Shown: positions 27,565 to 37,749 of the stretch, piece after piece | Position numbering within the stretch: the first letter of the stretch is position 1 | Layout: every line of letters begins with the position of its first letter | Source: Mesorhizobium sp. | Lineage (GTDB): Bacteria > Pseudomonadota > Alphaproteobacteria > Rhizobiales > Rhizobiaceae | Direction: 5' to 3' | Length of the DNA stretch: 64,000 nucleotides | NCBI RefSeq assembly: GCF_017306545.1 | Contig: NZ_JAFKID010000023.1 | Coordinates: 1-64,000, forward strand | The notes under the pieces: generated by a model | Told to the model about the DNA's origin: nothing | Seen by the model: only the letters and a program-made list of their open reading frames with translations | The model's database searches: none | Translations under genes and position numbers: made by a program

Positions 27565-30126
27565 TCACAGTTTCAGGCCGCGCAGGCGCAGCGCGTTGGC
27601 GATCACCGACACCGACGACAGGCTCATGGCCGCCGCCGCCAGCATCGGCGACAGCAGCGTTCCGGTGAGCGGATAGAGCACGCCGGCCGCCACCGGCACG
27701 CCGAGCACGTTGTAGAGGAAGGCGAAGCCGAGGTTCTGCTTGATGTTGCTCAGCGCGCCTTCGGCCAGCCGCCGCGCCCTGACGATGCCGGCGAGGTCGC
27801 CCTTGACCAGCGTGATGCCGGCGCTTTCCACGGCGACGTCCGCGCCGCTGCCCATGGCGATGCCGACGTCGGCCGAGGCCAGCGCCGGCGCGTCGTTGAC
27901 GCCGTCGCCGGCCATGGCGACGATGCCGCCGCGTGCCCGCAGTTCATCGATCAGCGCCGCCTTCTGTTCCGGCAGGAGGCCGGCGCGCACCTGCGCGATG
28001 CCGAGCTTGCCGGCGATCGCCTTGGCCGTCAGTTGATTGTCGCCGGTGGCCATGACGACGGCGATCTCGAGCGCCTTCAACGCTTCGATGGCGCCGGCGG
28101 CGCTTTCCTTCACCGGATCGGCGACCGCCACCAGCCCGGCCGCACGGCCGTCGACGGCGACGAACATCACCGTCCTGCCGTCGGCCTGCAACGCCTCGGC
28201 CTTTTGCTTGAGGGCACCGGTGTCGATGCCGAGGTCGGCCATGAGTGCCGCGTTGCCGAGCGCGACCTTGCGGCCGGCAACCGTGCCGGTGACGCCCTTG
28301 CCGGTGACGGAATCGAAATCGGAGGCGGCTGCGACGGTCAGGCCGCGCGCCTCGGCGCCCTGGACGATGGCCTCCGCCAGCGGGTGCTCGGAGCCTTTCT
28401 CCAGCCCGGCGGCGAGCGCGAGCAGCTCGTCCTCGGCGATGCCGTCGGCCACCACTTCGGTCAGCTTCGGCTTGCCCTCGGTCAGCGTGCCGGTCTTGTC
28501 GACCACCAGCGTGTTGACGGCGGCCAGCCGTTCGAGAGCGGCCGCGTCGCGCACCAGCACGCCGGCATGCGCGCCGCGCCCGGTGGCGATCATCACCGAC
28601 ATCGGCGTCGCCAGCCCCAGCGCACAGGGACAGGCGATGATCAGCACCGAGACGGCCGAGACGATGGCGAAGGTCAGCCCGTAGCCGGCCAGCAGCCAGA
28701 CGGTGAAGGCGGCCAGCGCCACCAGCACCACCGCAGGCACGAAGTAGAAGGAGACGCGGTCGGCCAGGCCCTGGATCGGCGCGCGGCTGCGCTGCGCGGT
28801 GGCGACCAGTTCGACGATGCGCGACAGCGTCGTTTCCGCGCCGACGCGCTCGGCCTGCATCACCAGCGTGCCGTTGCGGTTCAGCGTGCCGCCGGTGAGC
28901 GCCTCGCCGGGCACCTTCTCCACCGGCACCGGCTCGCCGGTGATCATCGATTCGTCGACGGACGAGCGGCCTTCCAGCACGCTGCCGTCCACCGGCACGG
29001 CCTCGCCGGGGCGTACGCGCAGCCGGTCGCCGGTCTTCACCTCGTCCAGCGGCACGTCGGTCTCGGAACCGTCGGCACTGAGGCGCCGCGCCGTCTTCGG
29101 CGCCAGGTCGAGCAGCGCGCGGATGGCCGAGCCGGTCTTCTCGCGCGCCTTCAACTCCAGCACCTGGCCGAGGAAAACCAGCGCGACGATGACGGCGGAC
29201 GCCTCGAAATAAACCGGCACCGCGCCGCCATGGCCGCGCATCTCGTGCGGGAAGAGGTCAGGGAACAGGATGGCGACGACGCTGTAGATGTATGCCGCGC
29301 CGACGCCGAGCGAGATCAGCGTCCACATGTTGGGGCTGCGGTTGAGGATGGAAGCCCAACCGCGGCGGAAGAAGGGAAGGGCCGCCCACAGCACCACCGG
29401 CGTCGCCAGCACCAGTTCCAGCCAGCCGGCCAGCGGCTCGCCGATCCAGTCGCGCACCGGCAGGCCGAGCATCGGCCCCATGGCGACGACGAGCAGCGGG
29501 ATCGAAAGTGCGGCACTGACCCAGAAGCGGCGGGTGAAGTCGATCAATTCGGGATTGGGGCCTTCCTCGCCGGTCGGAACGCCCATCGGCTCCAGCGCCA
29601 TGCCGCAGATCGGGCAGTCGCCGGGGCCGTCGCGGACGATTTCCGGGTGCATCGGGCAGGTGTATTTCGTCCCCTTCGGCGCAGGTGCCGGGGCAGGGCG
29701 GCCGTCGCGGTATTTTTCCGGATCGGCCTCGAACTTTGTCTGGCAGCCTTCGGAGCAGAAATAGTGCTTCTGTCCCTCCGCTTTGAGAAAATGCCTGGCC
29801 GTGGCGCGGTCCACCTTCATGCCGCAGACAGGGTCGGTTGCCGTGAGATAATCCTGCGGCGCCGCCTCGAACTTGGTCCGGCAGCCCTGGCTGCAGAAAT
29901 GGAAGGTACGGCCGTCGTGCTCGGCGGTGGGCTTGCCGGCGGTGGGATCGACCGTCATGCCGCAGACCGGATCTCGGACGACGGCGGGCGCCTCGGCGGC
30001 GGGGGCCGAGCAGCACGAATCGCCGCCCGTCTTTGCATGACCGCCGCAGCAGGCCCCGTCGCCGTGCAAGTGGCTGTGGTCGTGGTCGTGCCCGTGGGCA
30101 TGTTTGTGGTCGTGGGAATGCGTCAT
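27565..30126 (-). CDS. copA: Copper-translocating P1B-type ATPase
   Basis: Exports Cu(I) across the inner membrane with ATP. The 853-residue protein begins with a His/Cys-rich tail (residues 1-40, [17 protein letters not shown]), then two YHS domains (about 51-95 and 97-141, each DPVCGM), and a heavy-metal-binding motif ([20 protein letters not shown] at 155-174). It then has eight membrane helices with the metal site CPC (499-501), the phosphorylated Asp in DKTGTLT (543-549) and [10 protein letters not shown]. The N-terminal HMA domains of classical CopA are replaced by YHS modules. A CueR/HmrR promoter lies just upstream. The DUF305 gene is downstream. Confidence 0.96.
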   Translation of the reverse strand: MTHSHDHKHAHGHDHDHSHLHGDGACCGGHAKTGGDSCCSAPAAEAPAVVRDPVCGMTVDPTAGKPTAEHDGRTFHFCSQGCRTKFEAAPQDYLTATDPVCGMKVDRATARHFLKAEGQKHYFCSEGCQTKFEADPEKYRDGRPAPAPAPKGTKYTCPMHPEIVRDGPGDCPICGMALEPMGVPTGEEGPNPELIDFTRRFWVSAALSIPLLVVAMGPMLGLPVRDWIGEPLAGWLELVLATPVVLWAALPFFRRGWASILNRSPNMWTLISLGVGAAYIYSVVAILFPDLFPHEMRGHGGAVPVYFEASAVIVALVFLGQVLELKAREKTGSAIRALLDLAPKTARRLSADGSETDVPLDEVKTGDRLRVRPGEAVPVDGSVLEGRSSVDESMITGEPVPVEKVPGEALTGGTLNRNGTLVMQAERVGAETTLSRIVELVATAQRSRAPIQGLADRVSFYFVPAVVLVALAAFTVWLLAGYGLTFAIVSAVSVLIIACPCALGLATPMSVMIATGRGAHAGVLVRDAAALERLAAVNTLVVDKTGTLTEGKPKLTEVVADGIAEDELLALAAGLEKGSEHPLAEAIVQGAEARGLTVAAASDFDSVTGKGVTGTVAGRKVALGNAALMADLGIDTGALKQKAEALQADGRTVMFVAVDGRAAGLVAVADPVKESAAGAIEALKALEIAVVMATGDNQLTAKAIAGKLGIAQVRAGLLPEQKAALIDELRARGGIVAMAGDGVNDAPALASADVGIAMGSGADVAVESAGITLVKGDLAGIVRARRLAEGALSNIKQNLGFAFLYNVLGVPVAAGVLYPLTGTLLSPMLAAAAMSLSSVSVIANALRLRGLKL

Positions 30127-30156
30127 GTCAGCCGTCCGGATTTCTCGATTTCACGG

Positions 30157-30187
30157 GAGATAGGGCTTCCAGTCACTGGAAGGTCAA
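30157..30187 (-). promoter_or_regulatory. CueR/HmrR-type promoter-operator of the copper operon
   Basis: Read leftward: -35 TTGACC (30187-30182), then a 19-bp spacer holding the palindrome CTTCCAGTGACTGGAAG (30182-30166), then -10 TATCTC (30162-30157). The 19-bp spacing and the CTTCCAG/CTGGAAG dyad are the diagnostic features of MerR-family copper-regulated promoters, which the activator twists to align the boxes. Start of transcription would be about 25 bp before the ATPase ATG. Confidence 0.92.
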
Positions 30188-30244
30188 GGGGTGATTTTGA
30201 GGCTGGCAGGACAATTGTGGGAAAGCCTTCTAGCGACCGTTGAG

Positions 30245-30382
30245 CACCCCCACCCCTGTCCCCTCCCCACAAGGGGGAGGGAGACGACGACACCGCCGTT
30301 TCATTCAGAACTACCAGCGTTGGTGGCAGTAATGCCGCAAAGTTCCCCTCCCCCTTGTGGGGAGGGGTTAGGGGTGGGGGTG
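30245..30382. repeat. Palindromic repeat, family B, copy 2
   Basis: Arms CACCCCCACCCCTGTCCCCT and AGGGGTTAGGGGTGGGGGTG, each with an internal CCCCACAAGGGGGAGG palindrome, fold back on each other. It shares both arms and part of the spacer with the 27.0 kb copy. The two copies bracket the copper operon, including its promoter. Confidence 0.85.
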
Positions 30383-30484
30383 CGCCGCCATCTGCAATCG
30401 CGCTACCGCGCTGGACACGCCCCATACCCAGCGCCGCCGAAACAGTTTATACACCGCGCCGGACGAAACGAACCCGGCCGGTAT

Positions 30485-33280
30485 ATGGCGAAACTTCCCC
30501 TCAGGCTCGAGGAACTGATCGACGGCGAGGCCTTGCGCCGCGACCTGACCGCGCTGACGGCCGAGACGCAGGGCGACGGTTCTTCGCCGGCGGTGCGCGC
30601 CGCCGTGCTCGCCCTCCTGAAACAGTATCGTGCCACTGGGCGCCGCACCGCCGAGCTGATGCTGATGGAGGACGGCGGCGGCATTGCCTGCGCCGCCCGG
30701 CTGTCGCATGTCATGGACGAGATCGTGCGCGCGCTCTACGATTTCGCCGTCACCCACGTCTACCGCACCCGCAACCCCTCCGCTGCCGAGCGCATGGCCA
30801 TCGTCGCCGTCGGCGGCTACGGCCGTGGCACGCTGGCGCCGGGCTCCGACATCGACCTCCTTTTCCTGCTTCCATACAAGCAGACGCCGTGGGGCGAGCA
30901 GGTCGTCGAATACATGCTCTACATGCTGTGGGACATGGGGCTGAAGGTCGGCCACGCCACCCGCAACATCGACGAATGCCTGCGGCTGGCGCGCGGCGAC
31001 ATCACCATCTCCACCGCTCTCTTGGAAGCGCGCTTCCTGTGGGGCGAGGAGCCGCTCTACGACGAGATGGTGCGGCGCTTCGACCACGAGGTGGTGCGCG
31101 TCACCGGGGCGGAATACGTCCAGGCCAAGCTCGCCGAACGCGATGCCCGCCACGCCAAGGGCGGCGAGAGCCGCTACGTGGTCGAGCCCAACGTCAAGGA
31201 CGGCAAGGGCGGGTTGCGCGACCTGCAGACCCTCTATTGGATCGGCAAGTATTTTTATCGCGTGCGCACAGGCGCCGAACTGGTGGAGAAAGGCGTCTTC
31301 ACCGGCGCCGAATACCGCGAATTCGTCAAGGCCGACGACTTCCTGTGGGCGGTGCGCTGCCACATGCACTTCCTCACCGGCAAGGCGGAAGAGCGGCTGC
31401 ATTTCGACATCCAGCGCGAGATCGCCGAACGGCTGGGCTACACCAGCCACCCCGGCCTGTCGGCGGTCGAGCGCTTCATGAAGCACTATTTCCTCATCGC
31501 CAAGGACGTCGGCGATTTGACCCGCATCTTCTGCGCCGCACTCGAGGAGGAGCAGGCCAAGCACGTGCCGGGCTTCAACCGCTTGATCGCCGGTTTCTCG
31601 CGCCGCAAGCGCAAGCTCGCCGGCACGTCCGACTTCATCGTCGACAACGAGCGCATCAACATCGCCGACGAGGAGGTCTTCCGGCGCGATCCGGTCAACA
31701 TGCTGAGGCTGTTCTGGTTCGCCGACAGGCACGGGCTGGAATACCATCCCGACGCGCTGAAGCTGCTCACCCGCTCGCTCCGCCTCGTCGACAAGACGCT
31801 GCGCCGCGATCCGGAGGCCAATCGGCTGTTCCTCGACGTGCTGACGTCCGACCGCAACCCCGAACTCAATCTCAGGCGCATGAACGAGGCGGGTCTGCTC
31901 GGCCGGCTGATCCCCGATTTCGGCAAGATCGTCGCCATGATGCAGTTCAACATGTATCACCACTACACGGTGGACGAGCACCTGATCCGCTGCATCGGCG
32001 TGCTGGCCGAGATCGAGCACGGCGGTTCCGAGACGATCCATCCGCTGTCGCATTCGCTGATGCCGGGCCTGAAGAAGCGCCGCGAGGCGCTCTACGTCGC
32101 AGTCCTCCTGCACGATATCGCCAAGGGCCGGCCGGAGGACCATTCGACGGCCGGCGCGAAGATCGCGCGGCGCATCTGCCCGCATATGGGCCTGTCGGCG
32201 GCCGACACCGAAACGGTGGCCTGGCTGGTGGAAAACCACCTCCTCATGTCGATGACGGCACAGACGCGCGACCTGAACGACCGCAAGACCATCACCGACT
32301 TCGCCGACGTCGTGCAGTCGGTGGAGCGGCTGAAGCTGCTGCTCATCCTGACCGTTTGCGATATTCGCGGCGTCGGGCCGGGTGTGTGGAACGGCTGGAA
32401 GGGCCAGCTCCTGCGCAACCTCTATTACGAGACGGAGCTGCTGCTTACCGGCGGCTTCTCCGAACTGTCGCGCGCCGAACGCGCCGTGGCCGCGCGCGAA
32501 AACCTCGCCGGGGCGCTTGCCGCGTGGCCGGAAGCGGAGCGCCGGCGCATCGTCAGGCTGCACTACGAGAACTACCTGCTGACCGTCGATCTGGCCGACC
32601 AGCTGCGCCACGCCGAATTCATCCGCGAGGCCGACGCCGCCGGCCGGAAGCTCGCCACAATGGTCAAGACGCACCAGTTCGAGGCCGTCACCGAGATCAC
32701 CGTTCTGGCGCAGGACCATCCGCGCCTGCTCTCCGTCATCGCCGGCGCCTGCGCGGCGGCCGGCGGCAACATCGTCGACGCGCAGATCTTCACCACTTCG
32801 GACGGCAGAGCGCTGGACACCATCCTGATCAACCGCGAATTCGAGCACGACGAGGACGAGCACCGCCGCGCCATGCGGGTCGGCAAGCTGATCGAGGATA
32901 TGCTGTCGGGCAAGGCCTTCCTGCCGGAGATGATCGAGAAGCGCACGAGGCCGAAGCGCGGCCAGAAGGTGTTCCGCATCCCGCCGCGCGCGGCGATCCG
33001 CAACGCGCTGTCGAACCGGTTTTCCGTCGTCGAGGTGGAAGGGCTCGACCGGCCGGGCCTGCTGTCGGAGATCACCGGCGCGCTGTCGGACCTGTCGCTC
33101 GACATTGCGTCCGCCCACATCACCACCTTCGGCGAGAAGGTCATCGACACCTTCTACGTCACCGACCTGACCGGCCAGAAGATCGAGGGCGCGGCGCGCG
33201 AGAAATCCATCCGCCAGCGGCTGATTTCCACGCTGGAGGGCAAGGCCGCGACGGCCAGGGCGAAGGCGGCGGCGGAATGA
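30485..33280 (+). CDS. glnD: Bifunctional PII uridylyltransferase/uridylyl-removing enzyme
   Basis: Senses glutamine and modifies PII proteins to control nitrogen assimilation. The 931-residue protein has a nucleotidyltransferase domain ([20 protein letters not shown], about residues 117-136), a GlnD PII-UTase linker, an HD hydrolase domain ([17 protein letters not shown]) and two C-terminal ACT domains ([20 protein letters not shown], then [20 protein letters not shown]) that bind glutamine. The ATG at 30485 gives the usual N-terminus ([20 protein letters not shown]). It is followed by murJ, an order common in rhizobia. Confidence 0.97.
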   Translation: MAKLPLRLEELIDGEALRRDLTALTAETQGDGSSPAVRAAVLALLKQYRATGRRTAELMLMEDGGGIACAARLSHVMDEIVRALYDFAVTHVYRTRNPSAAERMAIVAVGGYGRGTLAPGSDIDLLFLLPYKQTPWGEQVVEYMLYMLWDMGLKVGHATRNIDECLRLARGDITISTALLEARFLWGEEPLYDEMVRRFDHEVVRVTGAEYVQAKLAERDARHAKGGESRYVVEPNVKDGKGGLRDLQTLYWIGKYFYRVRTGAELVEKGVFTGAEYREFVKADDFLWAVRCHMHFLTGKAEERLHFDIQREIAERLGYTSHPGLSAVERFMKHYFLIAKDVGDLTRIFCAALEEEQAKHVPGFNRLIAGFSRRKRKLAGTSDFIVDNERINIADEEVFRRDPVNMLRLFWFADRHGLEYHPDALKLLTRSLRLVDKTLRRDPEANRLFLDVLTSDRNPELNLRRMNEAGLLGRLIPDFGKIVAMMQFNMYHHYTVDEHLIRCIGVLAEIEHGGSETIHPLSHSLMPGLKKRREALYVAVLLHDIAKGRPEDHSTAGAKIARRICPHMGLSAADTETVAWLVENHLLMSMTAQTRDLNDRKTITDFADVVQSVERLKLLLILTVCDIRGVGPGVWNGWKGQLLRNLYYETELLLTGGFSELSRAERAVAARENLAGALAAWPEAERRRIVRLHYENYLLTVDLADQLRHAEFIREADAAGRKLATMVKTHQFEAVTEITVLAQDHPRLLSVIAGACAAAGGNIVDAQIFTTSDGRALDTILINREFEHDEDEHRRAMRVGKLIEDMLSGKAFLPEMIEKRTRPKRGQKVFRIPPRAAIRNALSNRFSVVEVEGLDRPGLLSEITGALSDLSLDIASAHITTFGEKVIDTFYVTDLTGQKIEGAAREKSIRQRLISTLEGKAATARAKAAAE

Positions 33281-33371
33281 GGAGCGGTTCGCGAAGCGAA
33301 CGAAAAGCCCCTGAATGGGCTTTTCGAGCGACGAATGCCCTGAGCCGTAGCGAAGGGCTAGTTGTGCCGTT

Positions 33372-33519
33372 CCTCTCCCCCCTTGAGGGGGAGATGTCGC
33401 CAAAGGTGACAGAGGGGGTCGGCGGAGGCAGCGCTCGGGGTAAAAAAATGGTGTGCTCTATGACCAGCGACCCCTCCCGACCCGCTGCGCGGGCCACCCT
33501 CCCCTCAAGGGGGAGGGGG
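33372..33519. repeat. Palindromic repeat, family C, supplying the murJ ribosome site
   Basis: The left half begins CCTCTCCCCCCTTGAGGGGG and includes GATGTCGCCAAAGGTGACAG; the right half ends CCCTCCCCTCAAGGGGGAGG. Each contains a CTTGAGGGGG-type palindrome. It fills the glnD-murJ gap. Its last G-rich arm is the only Shine-Dalgarno-like sequence in front of murJ. Confidence 0.75.
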
Positions 33520-33521
33520 TC
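33512..33521 (+). promoter_or_regulatory. murJ ribosome binding site inside the repeat arm
   Basis: GGAGGGGGTC directly precedes the murJ ATG, with the GGAGG core at normal spacing. Because the same bases are the right arm of the palindromic repeat, folding of the repeat would hide the ribosome site. Confidence 0.6.
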
Positions 33522-35114
33522 ATGAGCCTCATAAAAAAATTCGCCACCGTCGCGTCCGGCACGCTTGTAAGCCGCATCCTCGGCTTCACCCGCGAGATGC
33601 TGATGGCGGCGGCGCTGGGCACCGGGCCGGTGGCGGACGCCTTCTACGCCGCCTTCCAGTTCCCCAACACCTTCCGCCGGCTGTTCGCCGAGGGCGCCTT
33701 CAACACCGCCTTCGTGCCGCTGTTCGCCAAGGAGATCGAGGCCGGCGGCATGGACGGTGCCAAGCGCTTTTCCGAGGAAGTGTTCGGCGTGCTGTTCTCG
33801 GCGCTAATCGTGCTCACCATCGTCATGGAACTGGCGATGCCGTTCCTGGTCAGCACCATCATCGCCCCCGGCTTCGCCGGCGACCCGGAAAAATACGACC
33901 TCACCGTCGCGCTTGCCACCGTCATGTTCCCCTATCTGGTGTGCATGTCGCTGGCCTCGATGATGGCCGGCATGCTGAATTCGCTGCGCCGTTATTTCGC
34001 CGCCGCGATCGCGCCCGTGTTCCTGAACGTCATCCTCATCGCCGTACTCTACTGGGCCTGGCGCAGCGGCGCCGATGGGCTCGCCGTCGGCCACTGGATG
34101 GCCTGGGGCGTGATGGCGGCGGGCGTGGTGCAGCTTGCCATCGTCTGGGTCGCGGCGCGCCATGCCGGCATTGCCATCGGTTTTCGCCGGCCGCACCTGA
34201 CGCCGGGCGTCAAGCGGTTGCTGCTGCTTGCTTTGCCGGCCGCCGTCACCGGCGGCATCACCCAGATCAACCAGCTGATCGGCACGGCGATCGCTTCGAC
34301 GCAGGACAGCGCCGTCGCCTCGCTGGCGCTGGCCGACCGCGTCTACCAGCTGCCGCTCGGCGTCGTCGGCATTGCGGTGGCCATCGTGCTGTTGCCGGAA
34401 CTGTCGCGGGCGCTGAAATCCGGCAACATGATCGAAGCGGCCAACCTGCAGAACCGCTCGGTCGAGTTCACCCTGTTCCTGACCCTGCCGGCGGCCGCTG
34501 CCCTGCTGGTCATGTCGGAACCGATCGTGCGCGTGCTCTACGAGCGCGGCGCCTTCGCCGCCAACAACTCGACGCCGGTGGTGGCGGCCATCCTTGCCAT
34601 CTTCGGCCTCGGTCTGCCGGCCTTCGTGCTGATAAAGGCCTTCACGCCCGGCTATTTCGCCCGCGAGGATACGAAAACGCCGATGATCTTCGCCGCCGTC
34701 TCGGTGGTGGTGAACGTGGCGACGGCGCTCGCGCTGTTTCCGTCCATGGGCGCGCCGGGCATCGCGGTGGCCTCCGCCGTCGCCGGCTGGCTGAACGCCG
34801 GCATGCTTTTGTTCGTGCTGGTGCGGCGCGGCCATTGGGGCCGGGAAGCGGCGCTGATGAAGCGCATCCCCCGCCTCGTGCTGTCGGCGGCGCTGATGGG
34901 CGCGGCGCTCTGGTATGCGCAGGATTATCTCGCCGCCGAACTGTCGTCGTCGGCCCGCCTCGTCACCAAGGCGGCGACGCTGGCGCTGCTGTCGGGCGCC
35001 GGTGCCGTGCTTTATTTCGCGCTCGCTTTCGCAACCGGCGGCGCCGATGTCGGCATGATCCGCAGGAACATGCGGCGGGGCGGCAAGGCCGGCGCCAAAC
35101 CGGCGCAGGACTGA
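33522..35114 (+). CDS. murJ: Lipid II flippase MurJ (MviN)
   Basis: Flips lipid II across the inner membrane for peptidoglycan synthesis. The 530-residue protein is a MOP-superfamily transporter with about 14 hydrophobic segments. Diagnostic motifs: SRILGFTREMLMAAALG near the N-terminus, PNTFRRLFAEGAFNTAFVPLF (conserved MurJ signature, about residues 46-66) and YERGAFAANN later. The start at 33522 gives the standard N-terminus MSLIKKFATVASGTLVSRIL. It follows glnD by 241 bp, filled by a palindromic repeat. Its stop touches the convergent HigA stop. Confidence 0.97.
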   Translation: MSLIKKFATVASGTLVSRILGFTREMLMAAALGTGPVADAFYAAFQFPNTFRRLFAEGAFNTAFVPLFAKEIEAGGMDGAKRFSEEVFGVLFSALIVLTIVMELAMPFLVSTIIAPGFAGDPEKYDLTVALATVMFPYLVCMSLASMMAGMLNSLRRYFAAAIAPVFLNVILIAVLYWAWRSGADGLAVGHWMAWGVMAAGVVQLAIVWVAARHAGIAIGFRRPHLTPGVKRLLLLALPAAVTGGITQINQLIGTAIASTQDSAVASLALADRVYQLPLGVVGIAVAIVLLPELSRALKSGNMIEAANLQNRSVEFTLFLTLPAAAALLVMSEPIVRVLYERGAFAANNSTPVVAAILAIFGLGLPAFVLIKAFTPGYFAREDTKTPMIFAAVSVVVNVATALALFPSMGAPGIAVASAVAGWLNAGMLLFVLVRRGHWGREAALMKRIPRLVLSAALMGAALWYAQDYLAAELSSSARLVTKAATLALLSGAGAVLYFALAFATGGADVGMIRRNMRRGGKAGAKPAQD

Positions 35115-35429
35115 TCAGGCGGCGCGGGGCCGGATTTTCTCCAGGTCAGGTGCGATGCGGCGTTTCTGCTCCATCAGGTCGAAGTCCTGTTGCAATTGGA
35201 GAAAGAAGCCGTCGCTGACACCGAAGTAGCGGGCAAGGCGCAGGTCGGTGTCGGCCGTCACCGCCCGTTTGCCGAGCACGATCTCGTTGATGCGGCGCGG
35301 CGGAACGCCGATCGCGCGCGCCAGCGCGTTCTGGCTGAGCACCATCGGTTTCAGAAATTCCGCAAGCAGGATTTCCCCGGCATGAGGATTGTGCAGGTTC
35401 TCTTCAATGATAGTCGACGATTTCGACAT
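35115..35429 (-). CDS. higA: HigA-family antitoxin
   Basis: A 104-residue XRE-type HTH protein: HAGEILLAEFLKPMVLSQNA, then LARAIGVPPRRINEIVLGKR, the HTH of the HigA/VapI family. It neutralises HigB and represses the operon by binding the palindrome upstream of higB. The gene overlaps the 3' end of higB, so translation is coupled. A start five codons upstream (35444) is possible. Its stop codon immediately abuts the stop of murJ on the other strand. Confidence 0.92.
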   Translation of the reverse strand: MSKSSTIIEENLHNPHAGEILLAEFLKPMVLSQNALARAIGVPPRRINEIVLGKRAVTADTDLRLARYFGVSDGFFLQLQQDFDLMEQKRRIAPDLEKIRPRAA

Positions 35430-35685
35430 CAGCCGGTCCTCCATCGGTCCAGGTAAAGGCGATGCGCCATTGGCCGTTTATCCTGATCGAATGCTGTCCC
35501 TTGCGGTCGCCTTTCAGCGCTTCCAGCCTGTTGCCCGGCGGGACGCGCAAGTCGTCAAGCCGCCGTGCGGCATTGAGCAAGCGAAGCTTCATCAGGCCCT
35601 TGTCCTGAATATCAAAGGGCAACCTGCGGCTGCGCAGGCCGGTCCAGATTTTCTCCGTTTCCGCGTCCGCGAAATTCAGGATCAT
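35404..35685 (-). CDS. higB: HigB/RelE-family toxin
   Basis: A 93-residue mRNA interferase of the RelE/ParE fold: GLRSRRLPFDIQDKGLMKLR at the start, the typical LRVPPGNRLEALKGDRKGQH, and the C-terminal SIRINGQWRIAFTWTDGGPA with the basic residues that contact mRNA on the ribosome. Toxin-first order is characteristic of higBA. A palindromic operator lies 8 bp upstream of the ATG. Confidence 0.93.
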   Translation of the reverse strand: MILNFADAETEKIWTGLRSRRLPFDIQDKGLMKLRLLNAARRLDDLRVPPGNRLEALKGDRKGQHSIRINGQWRIAFTWTDGGPADVEIVDYH

Positions 35686-35692
35686 GGTAGTT

Positions 35693-35711
35693 TATAACGC
35701 ATAACGTTATA
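35693..35711. promoter_or_regulatory. Putative HigA operator upstream of higB
   Basis: TATAACGCATAACGTTATA contains the perfect palindrome ATAACGTTAT (35701-35710) and a neighbouring half-copy TATAACG. It sits 8-26 bp upstream of the higB ATG where HigA autoregulation is expected. AT-rich composition contrasts with the surrounding DNA. Confidence 0.55.
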
Positions 35712-35734
35712 GGGATCAATTCAGAGAACGACGG

Positions 35735-36139
35735 TTACGGAACCGTCTCCAGATCCGTGAGCCGGAACTCGTCGGCGGTCGACAGCATCGGAACGCCATA
35801 GTGGCGCGCGCAGGCGTAATGGAAGCAGTCCGCGAGGTTCAGCCGGATTGCGTTGTTACGAAACCGCCCTGCGGCTTCGACGGACAGGTCGACCGCATCT
35901 TGCGCCGGCGGAAGATCGCGAAGCGCGATGCCGCGCTCGTCGAGAAAACGTTGGACGATCTTCAGGCCCGTCTCGACCGGGATGGCGAGCTTTTCCGGCC
36001 GGCAAAGCGCCATGGCGGCTTCCCAGGTGGCGATAGCGGAGGTGAATGGGTCTTTCGCCGCGACGATGGCATCGGCGCAGCGCGCCGCTTCGGGTTCCTG
36101 GCTGAGAATGGCGACGATCGCCGCGGCATCGACGAACAC
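35735..36139 (-). CDS. vapC: VapC-type PIN ribonuclease toxin
   Basis: A 134-residue PIN protein with the acidic residues in FVDAAAIVAIL (Asp4), the Glu in SAIATWEAAMAL and the Asp in LNLADCFHYA and LSTADEF. This is the Rv0301/VapC clade layout, which cleaves tRNA or rRNA. It reads from GTG two bases after the antitoxin stop (TAG-CG-GTG), so the pair is an operon. It is the second toxin-antitoxin unit in this 1.3-kb stretch. Confidence 0.92.
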   Translation of the reverse strand: MFVDAAAIVAILSQEPEAARCADAIVAAKDPFTSAIATWEAAMALCRPEKLAIPVETGLKIVQRFLDERGIALRDLPPAQDAVDLSVEAAGRFRNNAIRLNLADCFHYACARHYGVPMLSTADEFRLTDLETVP

Positions 36140-36141
36140 CG

Positions 36142-36396
36142 CTATTCGCCCGACAGTTCGTCGTAGACCGATCGCGGCAAGGGCTTTCGCGCGCTCTCGC
36201 TCAGTTGGATGCCGAACTCGGCCCTTAGCCGCGCCGCCGTCTCGACCGGGGTCTCCTTGTTGCGCCGGCGCTCCAGCGCCTCGCGCATGGCGATGACGAT
36301 CGCCTCGGTGACGCCGACCCCTTCCATCTCAGCCAGTTTGCGCGTGAGTGTATCGGCTTCCTTGTTGGTGACATTGATGGTCACTTCAATCTCCAT
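36142..36396 (-). CDS. vapB: VapB-type antitoxin (Rv0623/PSK-like)
   Basis: An 84-residue protein: an N-terminal strand (EIEVTINVTNKEADTLTRKL) forms a ribbon-helix-helix-like DNA-binding part, followed by EGVGVTEAIVIAMREALERR and a C-terminal tail (ARKPLPRSVYDELSGE) expected to bind the toxin groove. The ATG at 36396 was preferred to TTG at 36417. It should repress its own promoter in the 36.40-36.55 kb gap, which it shares with trpS in divergent orientation. Confidence 0.88.
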   Translation of the reverse strand: MEIEVTINVTNKEADTLTRKLAEMEGVGVTEAIVIAMREALERRRNKETPVETAARLRAEFGIQLSESARKPLPRSVYDELSGE

Positions 36397-36556
36397 CGTG
36401 AGATCGTCTACATTCAATAGACTACATAGGCATATCTACACCATCTGTCCATTATGTCGGGGGCCTTGCCTGACCTCGCGACTTGGTTCATAAGCCGCGC
36501 CGTCGCAAGACTTTCGCCGCGTGCGAAACGGCCGTCCACAAGCCAGGGATAGAGAC

Positions 36557-37636
36557 ATGACCGACAAAAATTCGCCGTTCCGGCAACTCGTCTTCTCGGG
36601 CGTCCAGCCCACCGGCAACCTCCACCTCGGCAACTATCTCGGCGCCATCCGCAAGTTCGTCGCCCTGCAGGAAGAGTACGACTGTATCTACTGCGTCGTC
36701 GACCTGCACTCGCTGACCGCACAGATGGTCTATGACGACCTCGCCGACCAGACGCGCCAGATCACCGCCGCCTTCCTCGCTTCCGGCATCGACCCGAAGA
36801 AGCACATCGTCTTCAACCAGAGCCGGGTCAAGCAGCACGCCGAACTCGCCTGGATCTTCAACTGCGTGGCGCGCATCGGCTGGATGAACCGCATGACGCA
36901 GTTCAAGGACAAGGCCGGCAAGGACCGCGAGAACGCCTCGCTCGGCCTGCTCGCCTATCCGAGCCTGATGGCGGCCGACATCCTCGTCTACCGCGCCACC
37001 CATGTGCCGGTCGGCGAGGACCAGAAGCAACATCTGGAACTGACGCGTGACATCGCGCAAAAATTCAACAACGACTTCTCCGGCCGCATCGCCGACCTCG
37101 GCGTCGGCGTCGAGATGCAGGTCGGCGACGAGACGGTCAACGGCTTCTTCCCGCTTACCGAGCCGGTGATCGGCGGCCCGGCGGCGCGCATCATGAGCCT
37201 GCGCGACGGTTCCAAGAAGATGTCGAAGTCGGACCCGTCGGACCTGTCGCGCATCAACCTGACCGACGACGCCGACGCCATCTCGAAGAAGATCAAGAAG
37301 GCCAAGACGGACCCGGACGCGCTGCCCGGCGAACTGGCCGGACTGGAAAGCCGGCCCGAGGCGAAGAACCTCGTCGGCATCTATGCCGGGCTGGCCGACA
37401 TCTCCAAGGAAGACGTCCTGAAGGCGTTCGGCGGCCAGCAGTTTTCCACCTTCAAGCCGGCGCTGGCCGACCTCGCGGTGGAAAAGCTCGCCCCGGTGGC
37501 ATCCGAGATGCGCCGCATCATGGCCGACACCGCCTATGTCGACGCCGTGCTGAAGGACGGCGGCGAGCGCGCCGGCGCGCTCGCCGAACAGACGATGAAG
37601 ACGGTGCGCGACATCATCGGCCTGGTGCAGGACTGA
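36557..37636 (+). CDS. trpS: Tryptophanyl-tRNA synthetase
   Basis: Charges tRNA-Trp in the cytosol. A class I synthetase of 359 residues with the HIGH-like motif [17 protein letters not shown] (residues about 14-30), the KMSKS motif in [12 protein letters not shown], and the substrate motif [15 protein letters not shown]. Length is normal. GGGATAGAGAC precedes the ATG. In rhizobia trpS usually follows murJ directly; here two toxin-antitoxin pairs lie between. uspA follows after a 113-bp gap. Confidence 0.97.
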   Translation: MTDKNSPFRQLVFSGVQPTGNLHLGNYLGAIRKFVALQEEYDCIYCVVDLHSLTAQMVYDDLADQTRQITAAFLASGIDPKKHIVFNQSRVKQHAELAWIFNCVARIGWMNRMTQFKDKAGKDRENASLGLLAYPSLMAADILVYRATHVPVGEDQKQHLELTRDIAQKFNNDFSGRIADLGVGVEMQVGDETVNGFFPLTEPVIGGPAARIMSLRDGSKKMSKSDPSDLSRINLTDDADAISKKIKKAKTDPDALPGELAGLESRPEAKNLVGIYAGLADISKEDVLKAFGGQQFSTFKPALADLAVEKLAPVASEMRRIMADTAYVDAVLKDGGERAGALAEQTMKTVRDIIGLVQD

Positions 37637-37749
37637 CCGTTCAGGCGCAAACGCGATGCCGACAGCCACCCGCTTGCCGCCGGCTCGTGCCGGTGGCAGA
37701 TTGTGGGCCGCGGATAGCAGGGCCGGAAATTCCATCGACAAGGGTGAGC

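Noticed and set aside
27424-30243. A 939-codon rightward open frame opposite the copper ATPase
   Set aside because: Antisense shadow of a P-type ATPase with intact CPC and DKTGT motifs.
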